In this document: positions 26,254 through 38,697 of the stretch, one piece after another
Numbering within the stretch: position 1 is the stretch's first letter
Layout of the letters: each line of letters starts with the position of its first letter
The notes under the pieces: model-generated
Databases searched by the model: none
What the model saw: the letters and a program-made list of their open reading frames with translations, nothing else
Told to the model about the DNA's origin: nothing
Assembly (NCBI RefSeq): GCF_051020765.1
Contig: NC_134934.1
Coordinates: 6,834,001-6,898,000, forward strand
Direction of reading: 5' to 3'
DNA from: Lasioglossum baleicum
Taxonomy: Eukaryota > Arthropoda > Insecta > Hymenoptera > Halictidae
DNA: 64,000 nucleotides
Program-made: the position numbers and the translations under genes

Positions 26254-27235
26254 CATTCATACATATATCGCATAAAAAAAAATCGCACAAAAAACTGTAC
26301 AGAATGGCGATTGTTATCGTACAAGATTAAATATTTAACATCGTTCGGTGAAAAATGGATTTCGAAGAAAATAATGAAGTGTACTGTGAAAGGTTTTGGA
26401 TGTTTTTCTTTTTCGAAAAAGGTAGTTGAAGCAACATGTTGCAATAAATGCAATTTCGCTGAACGCGACGATAACGACACGACTGTGAATCATGTTACGT
26501 GTTCGACGTTTCCAAGAATGACGCACACGTACGACATTGGTGAATGCGATAATTTCGAAGTGGTATACAACACATACGGGTCGACAATTTTTATGTGGTA
26601 ATCGCTAAACGCGCCCTTTTCGCAAACTAAACCGCTAAATCGCTCCACTGTCCCACATTTTACTTTCAAGGTTTCGTTCGTAATCGATAACATCACAGCT
26701 TTTTCTCCTTCTTCCGTGATGATTTTACAAAAATGTGCACATTTCCAGTAAACGATAGAAGAATCCATCCTGTAGCCGTTTCAAGAATCAAGATTATAAG
26801 TCAGTTCTCAAGAACTGTCTTATACCATGAGAATTGCGCATGAAAATTAAGTGAGTCTGTTTCTTCGTTATCAGCACCCGATCACCGCTGTTGCAGGTGT
26901 CTTCAGCTAACCGTAGCTACCTTCGCACGGTTGGATCGTCGGGTCACACAATGATTCGCACGCACACAATTCCTCTTCGCACGTTCCTTTTCCCTTCGTG
27001 CCGCTACAGACGTGAATCTCTGCCGTGTCAATGCACAGCGTTCTGGTCGAAAACAGGTCCCGAGACGGCCAGACGCAATTCAATTTCACTGTGGGGCGCA
27101 CAGGGGTGCATTCGCCATCGATCATCGCCGTGATCGTTGGTGACCCCACACGAGGCAGAACGGAAACGCGCGTGGGGCCAGATTTGACCTGCACTCCGCG
27201 TCATACGACAACATTTTACAATAACGGCACTAGTC
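26254..27235. other. Unassigned minus-strand ORFs
   Basis: A 92-codon ATG frame (26,768-26,490) and a Cys-rich frame (about 27,130-26,935, ending at a possible donor GAAG|GTAGCT) look more protein-like than their surroundings. I do not recognise either and see no supporting structure. Confidence 0.3.
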
Positions 27236-27551
27236 CGGTCACCGGTGACCGGCGACAACATGGTCATCTGCTCGATGAGAGACACCAGTGGTCGACAGAA
27301 AACGTTCCACTTATCAGTGATAATCCATATTGTTCATGATACTTGACGGTCACCGGTGACCGACAGTAACACGATCATCTAATGAGTGTAGATTATTCCA
27401 AATCAATAAACAACATCCCACTGATCGCCAATGATGCAAATAATGTATGAATTTGCGACGGGCACCGGTGACCGACAGTTGAAATCGCGGCTGTCAGACG
27501 CAGCCGGCAATGAAATACCAGTTAATAACCGCCATCGGTCACGGATGACCG
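27236..27551. promoter_or_regulatory. Four spaced CGGTCACCGGTGACCG palindromes
   Basis: The perfect 16-bp palindrome lies at 27,236-27,251 and 27,347-27,362. A one-mismatch copy is centred at 27,466/7 and a two-mismatch copy lies at 27,536-27,551. The first three are 111-112 bp apart. Each holds two GGTCA half-sites in inverted orientation, four bases apart. Function is unknown. It could be a receptor-binding cluster or decayed tandem repeat units. Confidence 0.5.
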
Positions 27552-28689
27552 CGCCACATGCAGCGGACTGCAACTTTATTGTTAGACGTTCGCGTTAACA
27601 GGCATCGGTTTTTATTATTCGATGCACGTGGGGTTCGATTGACATTGAAAGTGCACATATATATGGCCATTCAGCTATGAAACAGGGTATGTACACACAC
27701 TTGGCGTCACCGGTTTTCGGGACGCATTTCCCAGCTTTAGCATTGCAAATTAATGACAGATATGGAGTACGGACGCATTGTAAAATCCGGTCACGCGACT
27801 GTGAATGCTGCGACTTAACCCTTTATAGTTTGCGCATGGAACATCGATGGACGTTTGAACATGGAATATCTCGAAAATATTTTACTACTAGAATATCGTA
27901 CAAACAGGCAGTAGATTGTTATTCGAGTAAGGGGTTGCTGGTGTTGGTGCTGCTATAAATGATCAAAGTGTCGATGAGAGTAGAGTGTAGAAATCATTCT
28001 ATTGTTTTATAATGGAAGTGTTTACGTTGTAGCAACGAGCAGAGCAATGCTTATCAGATCGCGAGAGATGCGAGCATTGGAAAGTAAATATTATTTTTCC
28101 TTAGCTATCATCGCTATTCTCGTTGTTAGCTCATAATCTCATTGACGATGAACATTGAGAATAACAAGAAACGAATTAAACTGTATTACTATTAGAAAAT
28201 TGATATTTTGGAGCAGCTTTTTTTATCTCAGATGCATCCCGAACATACTCCAACAGATAAAAATTGCTAGAGTACCAATATTGAACAAGAAGAATAGCTT
28301 ACCTTTTTCTCGGAAGGTACACCCTAAGTAGGGTTAACGAGCCCAACGTAAATCAAGATCAGCGATCAAGGAAAACTCAAGAGACTAGCCGTGACACCTA
28401 GCTGTCACAACGAGACCGCAATTTAAGAATGAATGCAAGTCCGTGCACGCACAATGTGCCGCGTCCTTTCGACCGCCCTCGTCAGCATAAACAAACGCGT
28501 ACAGGATGGGGAACGAACACATTGACTTCGCAAAATGATATACAATGTTGAACGGAAGCACACTCGAGCGTCGTATGACAAGGATGCGGGAACCGGGCCG
28601 GACAGATCCTTTTTAGACCCGAGGCTTCACCGCTGACATTTCAAAGAGGGATTCGAAGCGTTCTAGTGCTGGACACTATCGATACTTCA

Positions 28690-30110
28690 CTAACCATTCG
28701 CGAGGGATAGCAACTGATTTCTCAATTTTCACGGGGTTGTCACTCAACAACTGAGTCGATGCCACAGGAAACTAATACCAGCTCCAATCTATAAATCATC
28801 AGCTCCATTTCCAACGAATTCTCACCAAAGGAAGTAAAACCATAGATAAATCAAAATAGTACAGAAACAACTCATTTTTTAAATTTCACGAGGTTGTCAC
28901 TCAACAAATGAATCGATGAAACAGGAAACTAACACCAGCTCCAATCTATAAATCATCAACTCCATTTCCAACGAATTCTCACCGAAGGAAGTAAAACCAT
29001 AGATAAATCAAAATAGTACAGAAACAACTCATTTTCGAAACTTCACGAGGTTGTCACTCAACAAATGAATCGATGAAACAGGAAACTAACACCAGCTCCA
29101 ATCTATAAATCATCAACTTCATTTCCAACGAATTCTCATCAAAGGAAGTAAAACCATAGATAAATCAAAATAGTACAGAAACAACTCATTTTTTAAATTT
29201 CACGAGGTTGTCACTCAACAAATGAATCGATGCCACAGGCAACTAATACCAGCTCCAATCTATAAATCATCAGCTCCATTTCCAACGAATTCTCACCAAA
29301 GGAAGTAAAACCATAGATAAATCAAAATAGTACAGAAACAACTCATTTTTTAAATTTCACGAGGTTGTCACTCAACAAATGAATCGATGAAACAGGAAAC
29401 TAACACCAGCTCCAATCTATAAATCATCAGCTCCATTTCCAACGAATTCTCACCAAAGGAAGTAAAACCATAGATAAATCAAAATAGTACAGAAACAACT
29501 CATTTTTTAAATTTCACGAGGTTGTCACTCAACAAATGAATCGATGAAACAGGAAACTAACACCAGCTCCAATCTATAAATCATCAACTCCATTTCCAAC
29601 GAATTCTCACCAATGGAAGTAAAACCATAGATAAATCAAAATAGTACAGAAACAACTTATTTTCGAAATTTCACGAGGTTGTCACTCAACAAATGAATCG
29701 ATGCCACAGGCAACTAATACCAGCTCCAATCTATAAATCATCAGCTCCATTTCCAACGAATTCTCACCAAAGGAAGTAAAACCATAGATAAATCAAAATA
29801 GTACAGAAACAACTCATTTTCGAAATTTCACGAGGTTGTCACTCAACAACTGAATCGACGCCTCAGTGAATTAACACCAGTCCCAATCCATAAATCACCG
29901 TGTCTCGCACCTCGTTTGTCTAACCCGTGCAAACCGTATATCCCAAGAGAATTCATTCCACATTCAGTATTAGTAATTTCCCAAATTCACGAGGCCGACA
30001 CTACCGCATCAACCCCTTGGATAACTAGCACAGTCCAAATCTATAAATCACTGTGTCTCGCGCCTAGTTTGTCTAACCTGTGCAAACCGGATCCGAATTA
30101 ATTCCATTCA
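28690..30110. repeat. 157-bp tandem repeat array
   Basis: GTTGTCACTCAAC recurs at 28,736, 28,893, 29,050, 29,207, 29,364, 29,521, 29,678 and 29,835, exactly 157 bp apart each time. A diverged ninth unit starts near 29,994 and a further remnant reaches about 30,110. Units 1, 4 and 7 share GCCACAGG and AATACC where units 2, 3, 5 and 6 have GAAACAGG and ACACC, which hints at a three-unit higher-order period. No coding frame. Confidence 0.95.
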
Positions 30111-30824
30111 GTTTTCCTATAAATATTCATGGGCCTCATCGTTGGTGTACAGGTGACATGGCAGTCGAAGTATGTTAACAGATCCTCGAGAAAAAGAGAG
30201 AGAAGGAGAGAAGGAAAGGGTAAGAGAGTGAGAAAATGAGAGAGAGAGAGAAGGGAGATTCGCTGATCGCGTTACAGCGATTCAGCGTGAAATGTGAAAG
30301 TCTCCCGAAGGAGCTGGGTAGACAACGAACAAGAAGAAGGATACGGTGGGCAGCACGCGAGGGACGTTGGTAGAGGGATTATTTCCAAAGCGAAGGGCAG
30401 AGGAGGTCGGCGACGGCGGCGGCGGGTTTCGACGGGACGCCAGAGTTCGTCGTCCGCGCATTTCAACACACGTATTTCGATGCGTGTAAAACCGTGGAGA
30501 GGACGAGGAGAGCCTCGGTGCGCTCGTAGAGAGGCTCGCACGCGAGCGCAAACGCGCCAACCGATAGAGAGAAAGAGAGAGAGAGGGAGACCGACACACG
30601 CACAAAACGGGCACGCACACCACTCCACACATTTAAGGCGAATCATATATGTATACACGGGGGCAGGCACGCAGCCCAAGCAGGAGGGACACGCGCCCGT
30701 ACACACGGGCGAAATGCGACGACCGTGAGGGCTTTTCGGCAACGGATGCACTCGCGGTCCAACCGAATGGTCTCCATTCAACGATGTCCCCGTGAAATAA
30801 CAAACGTTGCTTTTCGGCACTCAC

Positions 30825-31020
30825 CTGAATCGCCATACACATTGAATATGGAAGGTACGGTGGGGCGTTCGTTAGCGAAAACCCGACTCCGTAGACGATA
30901 GAAATACACCGAACACACTCGCGCACGTCTGTACGCCACAGAAGCCTGTGAACAATTGATGGAAATGGCGGAAGACGGCCGCGAGGGGGCTGCCGTCGCC
31001 CTCTCACCCTATTGGTCGAG
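30825..31020 (-). promoter_or_regulatory. Possible first exon and promoter region, minus strand
   Basis: A consensus donor (TTCAG|GTGAGT) at 30,825/30,824 ends a GC-rich stretch with ATGs at 30,842 and 30,836 (reading MCMAIQ up to the donor). GAGA-rich DNA lies to its left (30,190-30,260) and CpG-rich DNA around it. This is what an insect promoter with a short first exon looks like, but no second exon is recognised. Confidence 0.25.
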
Positions 31021-34000
31021 CCTGATTTCCGCGCCGGATTTAAATCGCTGAAAGGTAAGCAAGATTTCACACGGTTGATAGGTCGATTTCAATATCTAAT
31101 CTGAACGGTCCTCCGAGATCCCGAGCACAGAATAAACATCGTTTAATATTAGTAGACTGCGGATCTTTATGCAAAATAAAAATGTTGTGCATTGATTCTG
31201 GGGAGCTGGAATAATATAAAAATTGATTTCATCCCTATTAATTTCATCCCTTGTTACATCAAAAAGAACATTACGGTATTCTTGAAGTTTTGCAATCCTT
31301 TACTGTTTTATATTTCACCCAACCTCTTCAGAAATGCATAAAGATCCCGGCATGGTTCCGCTGAGCGTGGTGTTGCCATTGGCTGTACCGGAATCCGTCC
31401 GCTGTAGTCGCGCTCCGATTGGTCCGCGGAATCTGTCCTGCGGTATCAAATTGACACAGTAGTAAAAGATCGATGAAGTAGCAAGGTTATTTTTCAATGT
31501 TTCTTAATTCAAATTGATGAATTAACAATTTACATCTTGGGGTTTTCGGTTGTGTTTCGCATTAAAAATATAAAAATCACGAAGTTTCAAAACTGTGTTA
31601 AATTGACACACACACACAATAAGGGACGGATGAGGGTTAATGCAGCTGAGGAGAACATTTTCTCAAACGAAAAAGTTACTTCCAATGACCTCAGAAATCA
31701 TCCCTTCCAAGTTCGTACAACATTTTTCGGACATCTTGTAATACGTCTCGGGTGTTTACTATGGACATTTACCCATTTACCCATAGGAATTCTATTATTA
31801 TAGTTCTTTATAGAATTATTTATAGAATTTACTGTTATTAGGATGACAAATAGAAGAAATATATTAGTTTGTAATTGACGTAGACAACTTTTATTCTGAA
31901 AGATCTCTGGTCTAGTGTTAACTTCACCTTGAACGATTACTTCGTATTCTGTTATATGAAACTTTCCCGGTATTAGGTAACATCGATAAATGTTATTTAT
32001 ACCTTTCCCAGAGAACGACAACGTTATAATGATGAGTAATGAAAGTAAATACACCAATCAATGGCTATTCTTAAGCACATTGCATGTTCGGGTATATTAC
32101 GTCCCGCTTCCGGTACCAGGAAATTACGAACGATTCTGAATAATCAACCCCTAATTCCACGAAATGTATCCCGAGTTTCGGTAACCCAGTTAATTGTACG
32201 TTTTTATTCTTAGCCCGGAGGTACCGATGATAAAATGATTTTCGTGGAAATAATGGCTTCTCGGCAATGGGAACGACAATAAAATTAAGGTCAACTTTAA
32301 TAGCTGGAGACTCTCTGAACTTTGCCCTTTTGTGTCACTTTCCACCACCTATTTCTTTCATATTTACTCAATTTTAATAGTTCGTGTTCTCTGTCTTCTA
32401 TAAATGCTTTAAATGGACATTCAAAATGTACTTTGAAACTGCAATAATTGAATTAATATATTTAGCATCGTTGCAATTTCAATTGTAAAATGAAGAGTTC
32501 CAGATACATTTCATTGGTGTTGGTAGGTGTTAAATTGTACACAGTTTCTGTGCATTGCAAAAATCAAAACAATTGAGAAAGAGGTCTCGAAGGCCTGTTT
32601 CCCAATTTCGAGAGGAGGATCTAGTGCACCTGCATCGGTCAGCATTATACTACACGGCAGATCTGATTACCTGGTTATCATTCACGAGGATTGCATAACA
32701 GGAAGAAATGAGTTCCACCACTTTCCATGCAGATTCACTCGTGGCTCAACGTTACGCAAATTGTGTCGGCCTTTTGGGTGGATCGCGTGGCGATCGGTAT
32801 CGAATGCAACAACGCGGTGTAATTAAATCCGGAACAGCGCCGCGTCAGTAGATCGCGTAATTAATGACCATTCAAGACACGCGCGTGGAGACATTCGCGC
32901 TATTTTTATTTCGCGACCGTGGGCCGTTCTCGTATCACACCTTCTATGGGAGATTTTTATACACGAGCCGAGCCATTTTTACGCGGTTATATGTATATAA
33001 ACGTGTCACTTGTAAATATGCAACTTGATTATAAATACAAGATCGATCGGTCGCGTATCGAAGTTTCTTAATAGAATCGGATCTTTCCACGGATAAGAGG
33101 GTATTGTTCACATAATGGTATTCCGAGCGTAATTCTCCGCGAAACGGTTGCGTCACCGAAACGAGTCGGTGCATCGCTTTTAACAACATTGATTCACGTA
33201 GATTACGATGCAATTCGAGGAACGAGTGATTATTATCTGATACCCGAGGAACTGTGAGACACCGGATGACTCAGTCGAATTTGTGGAGAATCTACTTTGT
33301 TGTTGCAGACTTGAAAGTGTATTCCTGTACTCTTGAAAATAGAAAGTTCGAAAAAGTTGAAGATAATATATTAAAATTTTTTAATTCTTTCGCTCGCACT
33401 GCTGCTTTAAATTGCACCCTACACAGTTTTAGTGTAAATGCATAAAATTCGTAGTCTAAATATAGCTGAATCAATTGTTGACGCAAGTTTCTTCAAGTTA
33501 AATTACCATCTCAAGATTGAAGTATACCAGCTCCGAATTGAAGACACTGGCGACGCCATTTTGGTACCAGAAGGACTTTCGGTCGCGCGAGGCGCTACAG
33601 CATAAAGTGGCGAAGCTCGTTGGTTTAACAGGTTTCAAAACATTTATTCATTGTAAATACATTGTTTGTGCCTTACTTCTGAAGAAATTAAGTTCGGATG
33701 AGAGTCGAGTAAAAGGCGGTCACCGACAACAACGACGATATATCACGGATCGCCGTCCCTCGATCGATCAGTGTGAAAACGATCGTTCGGAATTACTAAC
33801 AACGATTTACAAAGTGTGTCTCGGTTCTCGGATCTAAGGAAGAGATTCAGAGAATAGTCTGATATGAAGAACAGAACGTATCCTCGTGAAAGAACAGAGT
33901 TTGACCGCGCGCGCGTACGCACGACAATTATATTCATTCTCTAATAAGGGTTAGGGAGGGGGGGGGGGCGGGTGGAAAATCGTGAAACCATAATCGAAAG

Positions 34001-37000
34001 GAGCGGGGTTCCAACAGGGAGAGGACAAAATCATTATGACTGGGGAAAATACGAGAATCTCTTACAGTCTAACATTATTTTATATAATCTCTATATATTA
34101 TAGATCTCTCTCGTTCTTTCTCTTTCGCTCGCGTTCTCTCCCACTCTCTCCCACTCTCTCGCACTCTCGTCCTCTCTGTTCATAAATTACAATCGTTTTT
34201 CATCACCATTGATTTCCTTTGCCGGTTGTACCATCGTCACGCGTTTCTTACGAATTACGCATTAATTTGTTTGTTTTCTTTGTTTGTCTTTTAAAATCTT
34301 TCTTTCGTTTTAAGGCATAGTATTCTCAAGTTACACGGTGCAACGAAACGGTCGTTCGATCGAGAAATAAAAGGACTATGAAAGATCAATTTGTGATGCG
34401 AGCAATTTACGCGCTGCAGACCTTTATGGAGACAAATATCGATGTTTTAATTATAACTTTTAGTATAAATTTGATTTTTGATGAGCGATTTAATTATTAT
34501 CCTTCTTGAAGTTCTACAAATTCCTTGAAGTCCCCCTCTCGCTCTGCCTCATTAATATTCATTCCGTCTTGTTTCTAATTTCATTGGAACGATGGGAAGG
34601 TCGGCGAGTCTATTACAGTTGAACAGAGTCTTTTTATCGCGAACGCGCGATTCCCAGCTTAGGCGCATAAAGTCTGCAGTCCGGTAACGGTTACTCGCAT
34701 AACAATCCCAGGAATTCGATTGAAATGCTTTTGCACGCCGCGTGATTTCGCATGAACAGACTTTTGCGAAGGTATGATACTTTGGTGCTGCATCGAGACG
34801 ATCTTCCGATTATTCCGACGGCTTTTGTATGCGGCAACGTCAGCTGAGACTTTCAAAAACACTTTTCGAAGACTGTTGTACCCTGATGAATTGATTAACA
34901 CATTAACAAATCCGTGTTCATAAATCTACGCTACGACCTGCGGAAAATGTACAAAATCCAAATACCTGCGATACACTGAAACCTCTATGTAATATTATCT
35001 TTCTGTTATCTTCCAGACGTGTTTAAATGTACCGTAATAATTCAGAACGAGATTATACAATCTGACTATAGTTCGAATGTGACGGCATAAGTGAAGGAAG
35101 TGACCTTGAGCAGACAGCTGAGTTTGCCGCGCCTATGGTTTTCCATAATCGTCTCGATTAATTCGCAGAAGAGATCCTGTCCTCGCAGGAATGAACAGCA
35201 ATTTCTTCGAACAATAAATGAACTGTTCCGACGTGTGTTAAAAGAAAATGTGTTCGACGAAATATGGCGACCGGTAACGTTTTTTTTATAGCAGGAAAGT
35301 GTTAGTATGGAAAAATAATTGCTATCCTTTCATGTAAAGAAATACCGAAAAGAATATTGAGACGTTCAACAATATCGATTAGGTTCACGTAAACCGAGCC
35401 TGCGGCCGATAGAAAAATGTGGAAAATAAAACAACAAACTGAAACATACTAAAAATTCGATATGTGTTTATTTATTATTGAAAACGTAGTATCGGCGTAT
35501 TCCCTAATTAGAATTCGAATCGTTCCTCGACAAACAATATAAGCAGCTCGTCTTTCATTCATTATTCGAAATCGCTCGTCTAGAAGTTCATCCATCTCAG
35601 ACCACATGGCGCCACATCAAGCTCTCTTCTCCGAACGTTTGCACAAATAAAAACGTAACGGGCTACAATCTCGCCAAACACGTTTTGCGATCCTCCAATT
35701 CCGTCGTTAACTCGAAACATTCGATACCCCTGATTTGTGAGCTTCGTTTGTGTTTTTTGTTTTTCTTTTTTGCTGTTCGGAATCAGAGGTGAGCACAAAC
35801 ATTTCGAGACGAGAATCACGCGGAGATTCTTCAAGGCTCGAAAATGTTTTTGATAAACACTTTTTTCTCGGATGTATTTGAACACACCGTAGTAAATTTT
35901 TTGCTCATCCCTGTTCCCGAGCCCGCAATCCCCTAAACTCTCTAGCTTCCCCTCCCCCGTTCCTCTCAGCAACCACGTATGTATTGCTTTTCATAAACTT
36001 TACACAGAACCGTCGCAATTTTATATCACTCTTCGGTACTGATCAAAAACGTTTCATATTGTTTTTCTGCTTACATTATGGTCCCTACAAAAAATACATT
36101 ACATCTATAAGCAGTTTATATTTACTGTATATAATAGTCAATATCTATGTACACAACATTCTTTAATTTAAATTTTCGTTTACCTATTAGAACTCCCACC
36201 TAATACTTAAATCCCATTCCTCTTTCGCTCATTCTCTCTCTCCCCCTCTCTCTCTGTCTCTCTCAAGCGTACATACAATACACACACACACACACCCATA
36301 CACACACAGTCACGCTAAATCTCTTTCGCTTTTTCTTTCTGCTCCTTTACTGTAGCGTTGGGAATGTTACATTACAGCAAATAGTCGTGACGAAACAGAA
36401 ATGTCGTTCGAATTGACTAAATAATTATATCGGTTAGAAGTAAACGTAAACGATGTGTTAAAACGCTAGCGTTACGAGTAGTAGTAATAGTAGTAGTAAT
36501 CTTGTTTTTTTATATTTTTTGTTTAGGGTAGCGCGGTGAGACGGGTTTTTAATACTATGATCGAATTAATCGGTCAGGTGAAATCAGATCGAGGATAACG
36601 TTGAACATCGACGCGGTTCGTTTCGGATGTTTCCCTTTTCCTTTTCGCCTTGTCGTTTTACGAACGCGGTCGAGGTGCGCGTGAAAAAATGGCTTCTGTA
36701 AAAATACTTAAGTAACGCGAGTGAAAAAATTGTGCGGGTCGCCGCGCGCAATCGTCTCTCTCCCAGAAATCATTATAGTTTTCTTTCAGTTTCTTTCTAT
36801 GTCCTCTTCTGCGATCGTAGTTTCGCGTAGAAACGGAACGTTATATGTTAACAATAGCGACCACATAAAATCTATATTTTTGTCGTATATAATACGTGTA
36901 CCACGCACACTCCGCTTTTTTAACTTCAATTGTTCGATATAAATCGTTCTAACTATTTATATGTACAGTTGCGGTGTCTTGGCAGATGTGCAGGATGGAT

Positions 37001-37594
37001 CGTGAACAGTATACATAGATTATAGATCCGCGAGCCATTTCCTCGGAAAATCGCTTGAATAGTTGACATATTAATTCTGCAAATTTTTTCCAGACACACA
37101 TCCATTAGAATCTTCCACATAAGTGCAGTGAAATAGCAAAAGGATCTTAACGTTTCAACTACTGGAAGTTTTTTCATCATTGTACCGTTCGTAACAGATA
37201 TCAGATGATTGCGTTTTGTACTGCACGGCGGAGTGTAAAAAAAATGTATACAGCCACCATTCTTTTCTAAGTGTAGAAATAATTGATTAATAAAGCTGTA
37301 TTCTTTAAAATTTGACCATTGAATTTTATTTGCAAATCGAGCACGAACTTATGCAATCATCTATAATAATTTTCTATTAAGACAACTTCTTAGTTTATGA
37401 ATAAAATTGCTGTTCCTATTTATTCAGTTCAACTTTGTAAAACAATAACTTCAGTTTTGTTTTTAAAAGAAAATTGCTTTTACCCTTTACTGCTAATATA
37501 ATCATTGTGTCATCCTCAATAAAAAAATAAAACAAGTACTTTGTATATTGAGAAAAAAAGAACCTAATTAATAAAATTCTTATTTTTATCCTAG
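31021..37594. other. No gene recognised; motif copies and simple repeats
   Basis: Dispersed-motif copies at 31,152, 31,331, 33,436, 34,413 and 34,662, a G run at 33,959-33,968, TCTC-rich stretches near 34,110-34,180 and 36,220-36,270, and a CA repeat near 36,283. T-rich parts resemble UTR or intron sequence. Confidence 0.5.
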
Positions 37595-37654
37595 GAAGAT
37601 CCCGAGGAAGCAGCTAGCAACATTTCGAGCAAGATGAGTCACTGTATATCCTAG
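37595..37654 (+). CDS. Possible terminal coding exon, unknown gene
   Basis: A strong acceptor (CTTATTTTTATCCTAG) is followed by EDPEEAASNISSKMSHCIS and a stop at 37,652-37,654. The sequence to the right up to 42 kb is T-rich and non-coding, as a long 3' UTR on the plus strand would be. That would make this gene convergent with the Oatp gene. No upstream exons are recognised. Confidence 0.25.
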   Translation, partial: EDPEEAASNISSKMSHCIS

Positions 37655-38657
37655 TTGAACAATTTAAAGATTGATAAACAAATGGAGAACATGGTAGCAT
37701 GAACTTGAGACGACCTTGAGCCCGGAAGGTCACACTCGGCTATAGTTTCCGTGTGTTTGTATCGCATTTTGTCTTTCATTACAAACTGACTGTGGAAGGG
37801 GGTTACATAGCGCAAGCGATAGCTCCTTCGTTCTGTGTTTGTTAATGGTAGATAGGACGGTGAACAGCATACGAGGTTACCTTATCAAGACCATGTTTAC
37901 AGAGAGCTCGAGAAACCTGGGTGGCCTGTCTTGTGGCAATGAACTCAGCTTCCTAACGAGACTCTTGCCGCATCTATCTGAATGACACTTTACTGCACTT
38001 CAACTTATCGTGTTCTTCACCTACTCCAAAAAATGTAGACATTAAAGTTTCAAGAGCTCGTCACTTAAAAAGTACAAACATCTGATGATCTGTATAAAAT
38101 ATTTTAGCAAACTATAGCTGGTGTGATCTCAGTTAAAGATCAAATGAAAAAGATAAAATAGACTCTTGGGAGACTTTTGAAACCGTTTTACCTAATCGAC
38201 TCAAACTTGCCGGCTATAGAAGCCCTATCAGTTATACTCTATTAAACATCGGATCCTTCTCTTCATTTTATACAATTATCTAGCAGTGGTTTCACTGCAG
38301 CATAATACAAATGTTAAAACAGATTGCTTAAGCTTCGTATTAACACAATTACATACCGCTAAGTTGTCCAATGATATATCCTTTTGTTAACATTATATTC
38401 ACATGATTCTTTTACCTAACTGTACCTTAATTAAGCATCAAAACGCGCTACATTTTAATCCAGATCTAAACTGACCGGTTACAATCTATTGTATTTTCCA
38501 ATGATTTTCTCTGTTTTCTGTATATTACATTCGCCTAACGATTCCTCCGGTGAATCGTGTCTAATGTCTATCTGGAAATAAGCCACAAGGTATTCACATT
38601 GTAACGTGTATAGCCTACAACAGATACGGGTTCATAATCTCCGCGATAAAGTCGGGG

Positions 38658-38697
<40 letters not shown>

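Noticed and set aside
28690..30110. CRISPR array
   Set aside because: The whole 157-bp unit is repeated, with no short repeat and unique spacer pattern, and the DNA is eukaryotic.
30272..31070. Overlapping ORFs of 116-182 codons on both strands
   Set aside because: They reflect GC- and purine-rich composition. Residues are low-complexity Arg/Pro/Ser and no family is recognisable.
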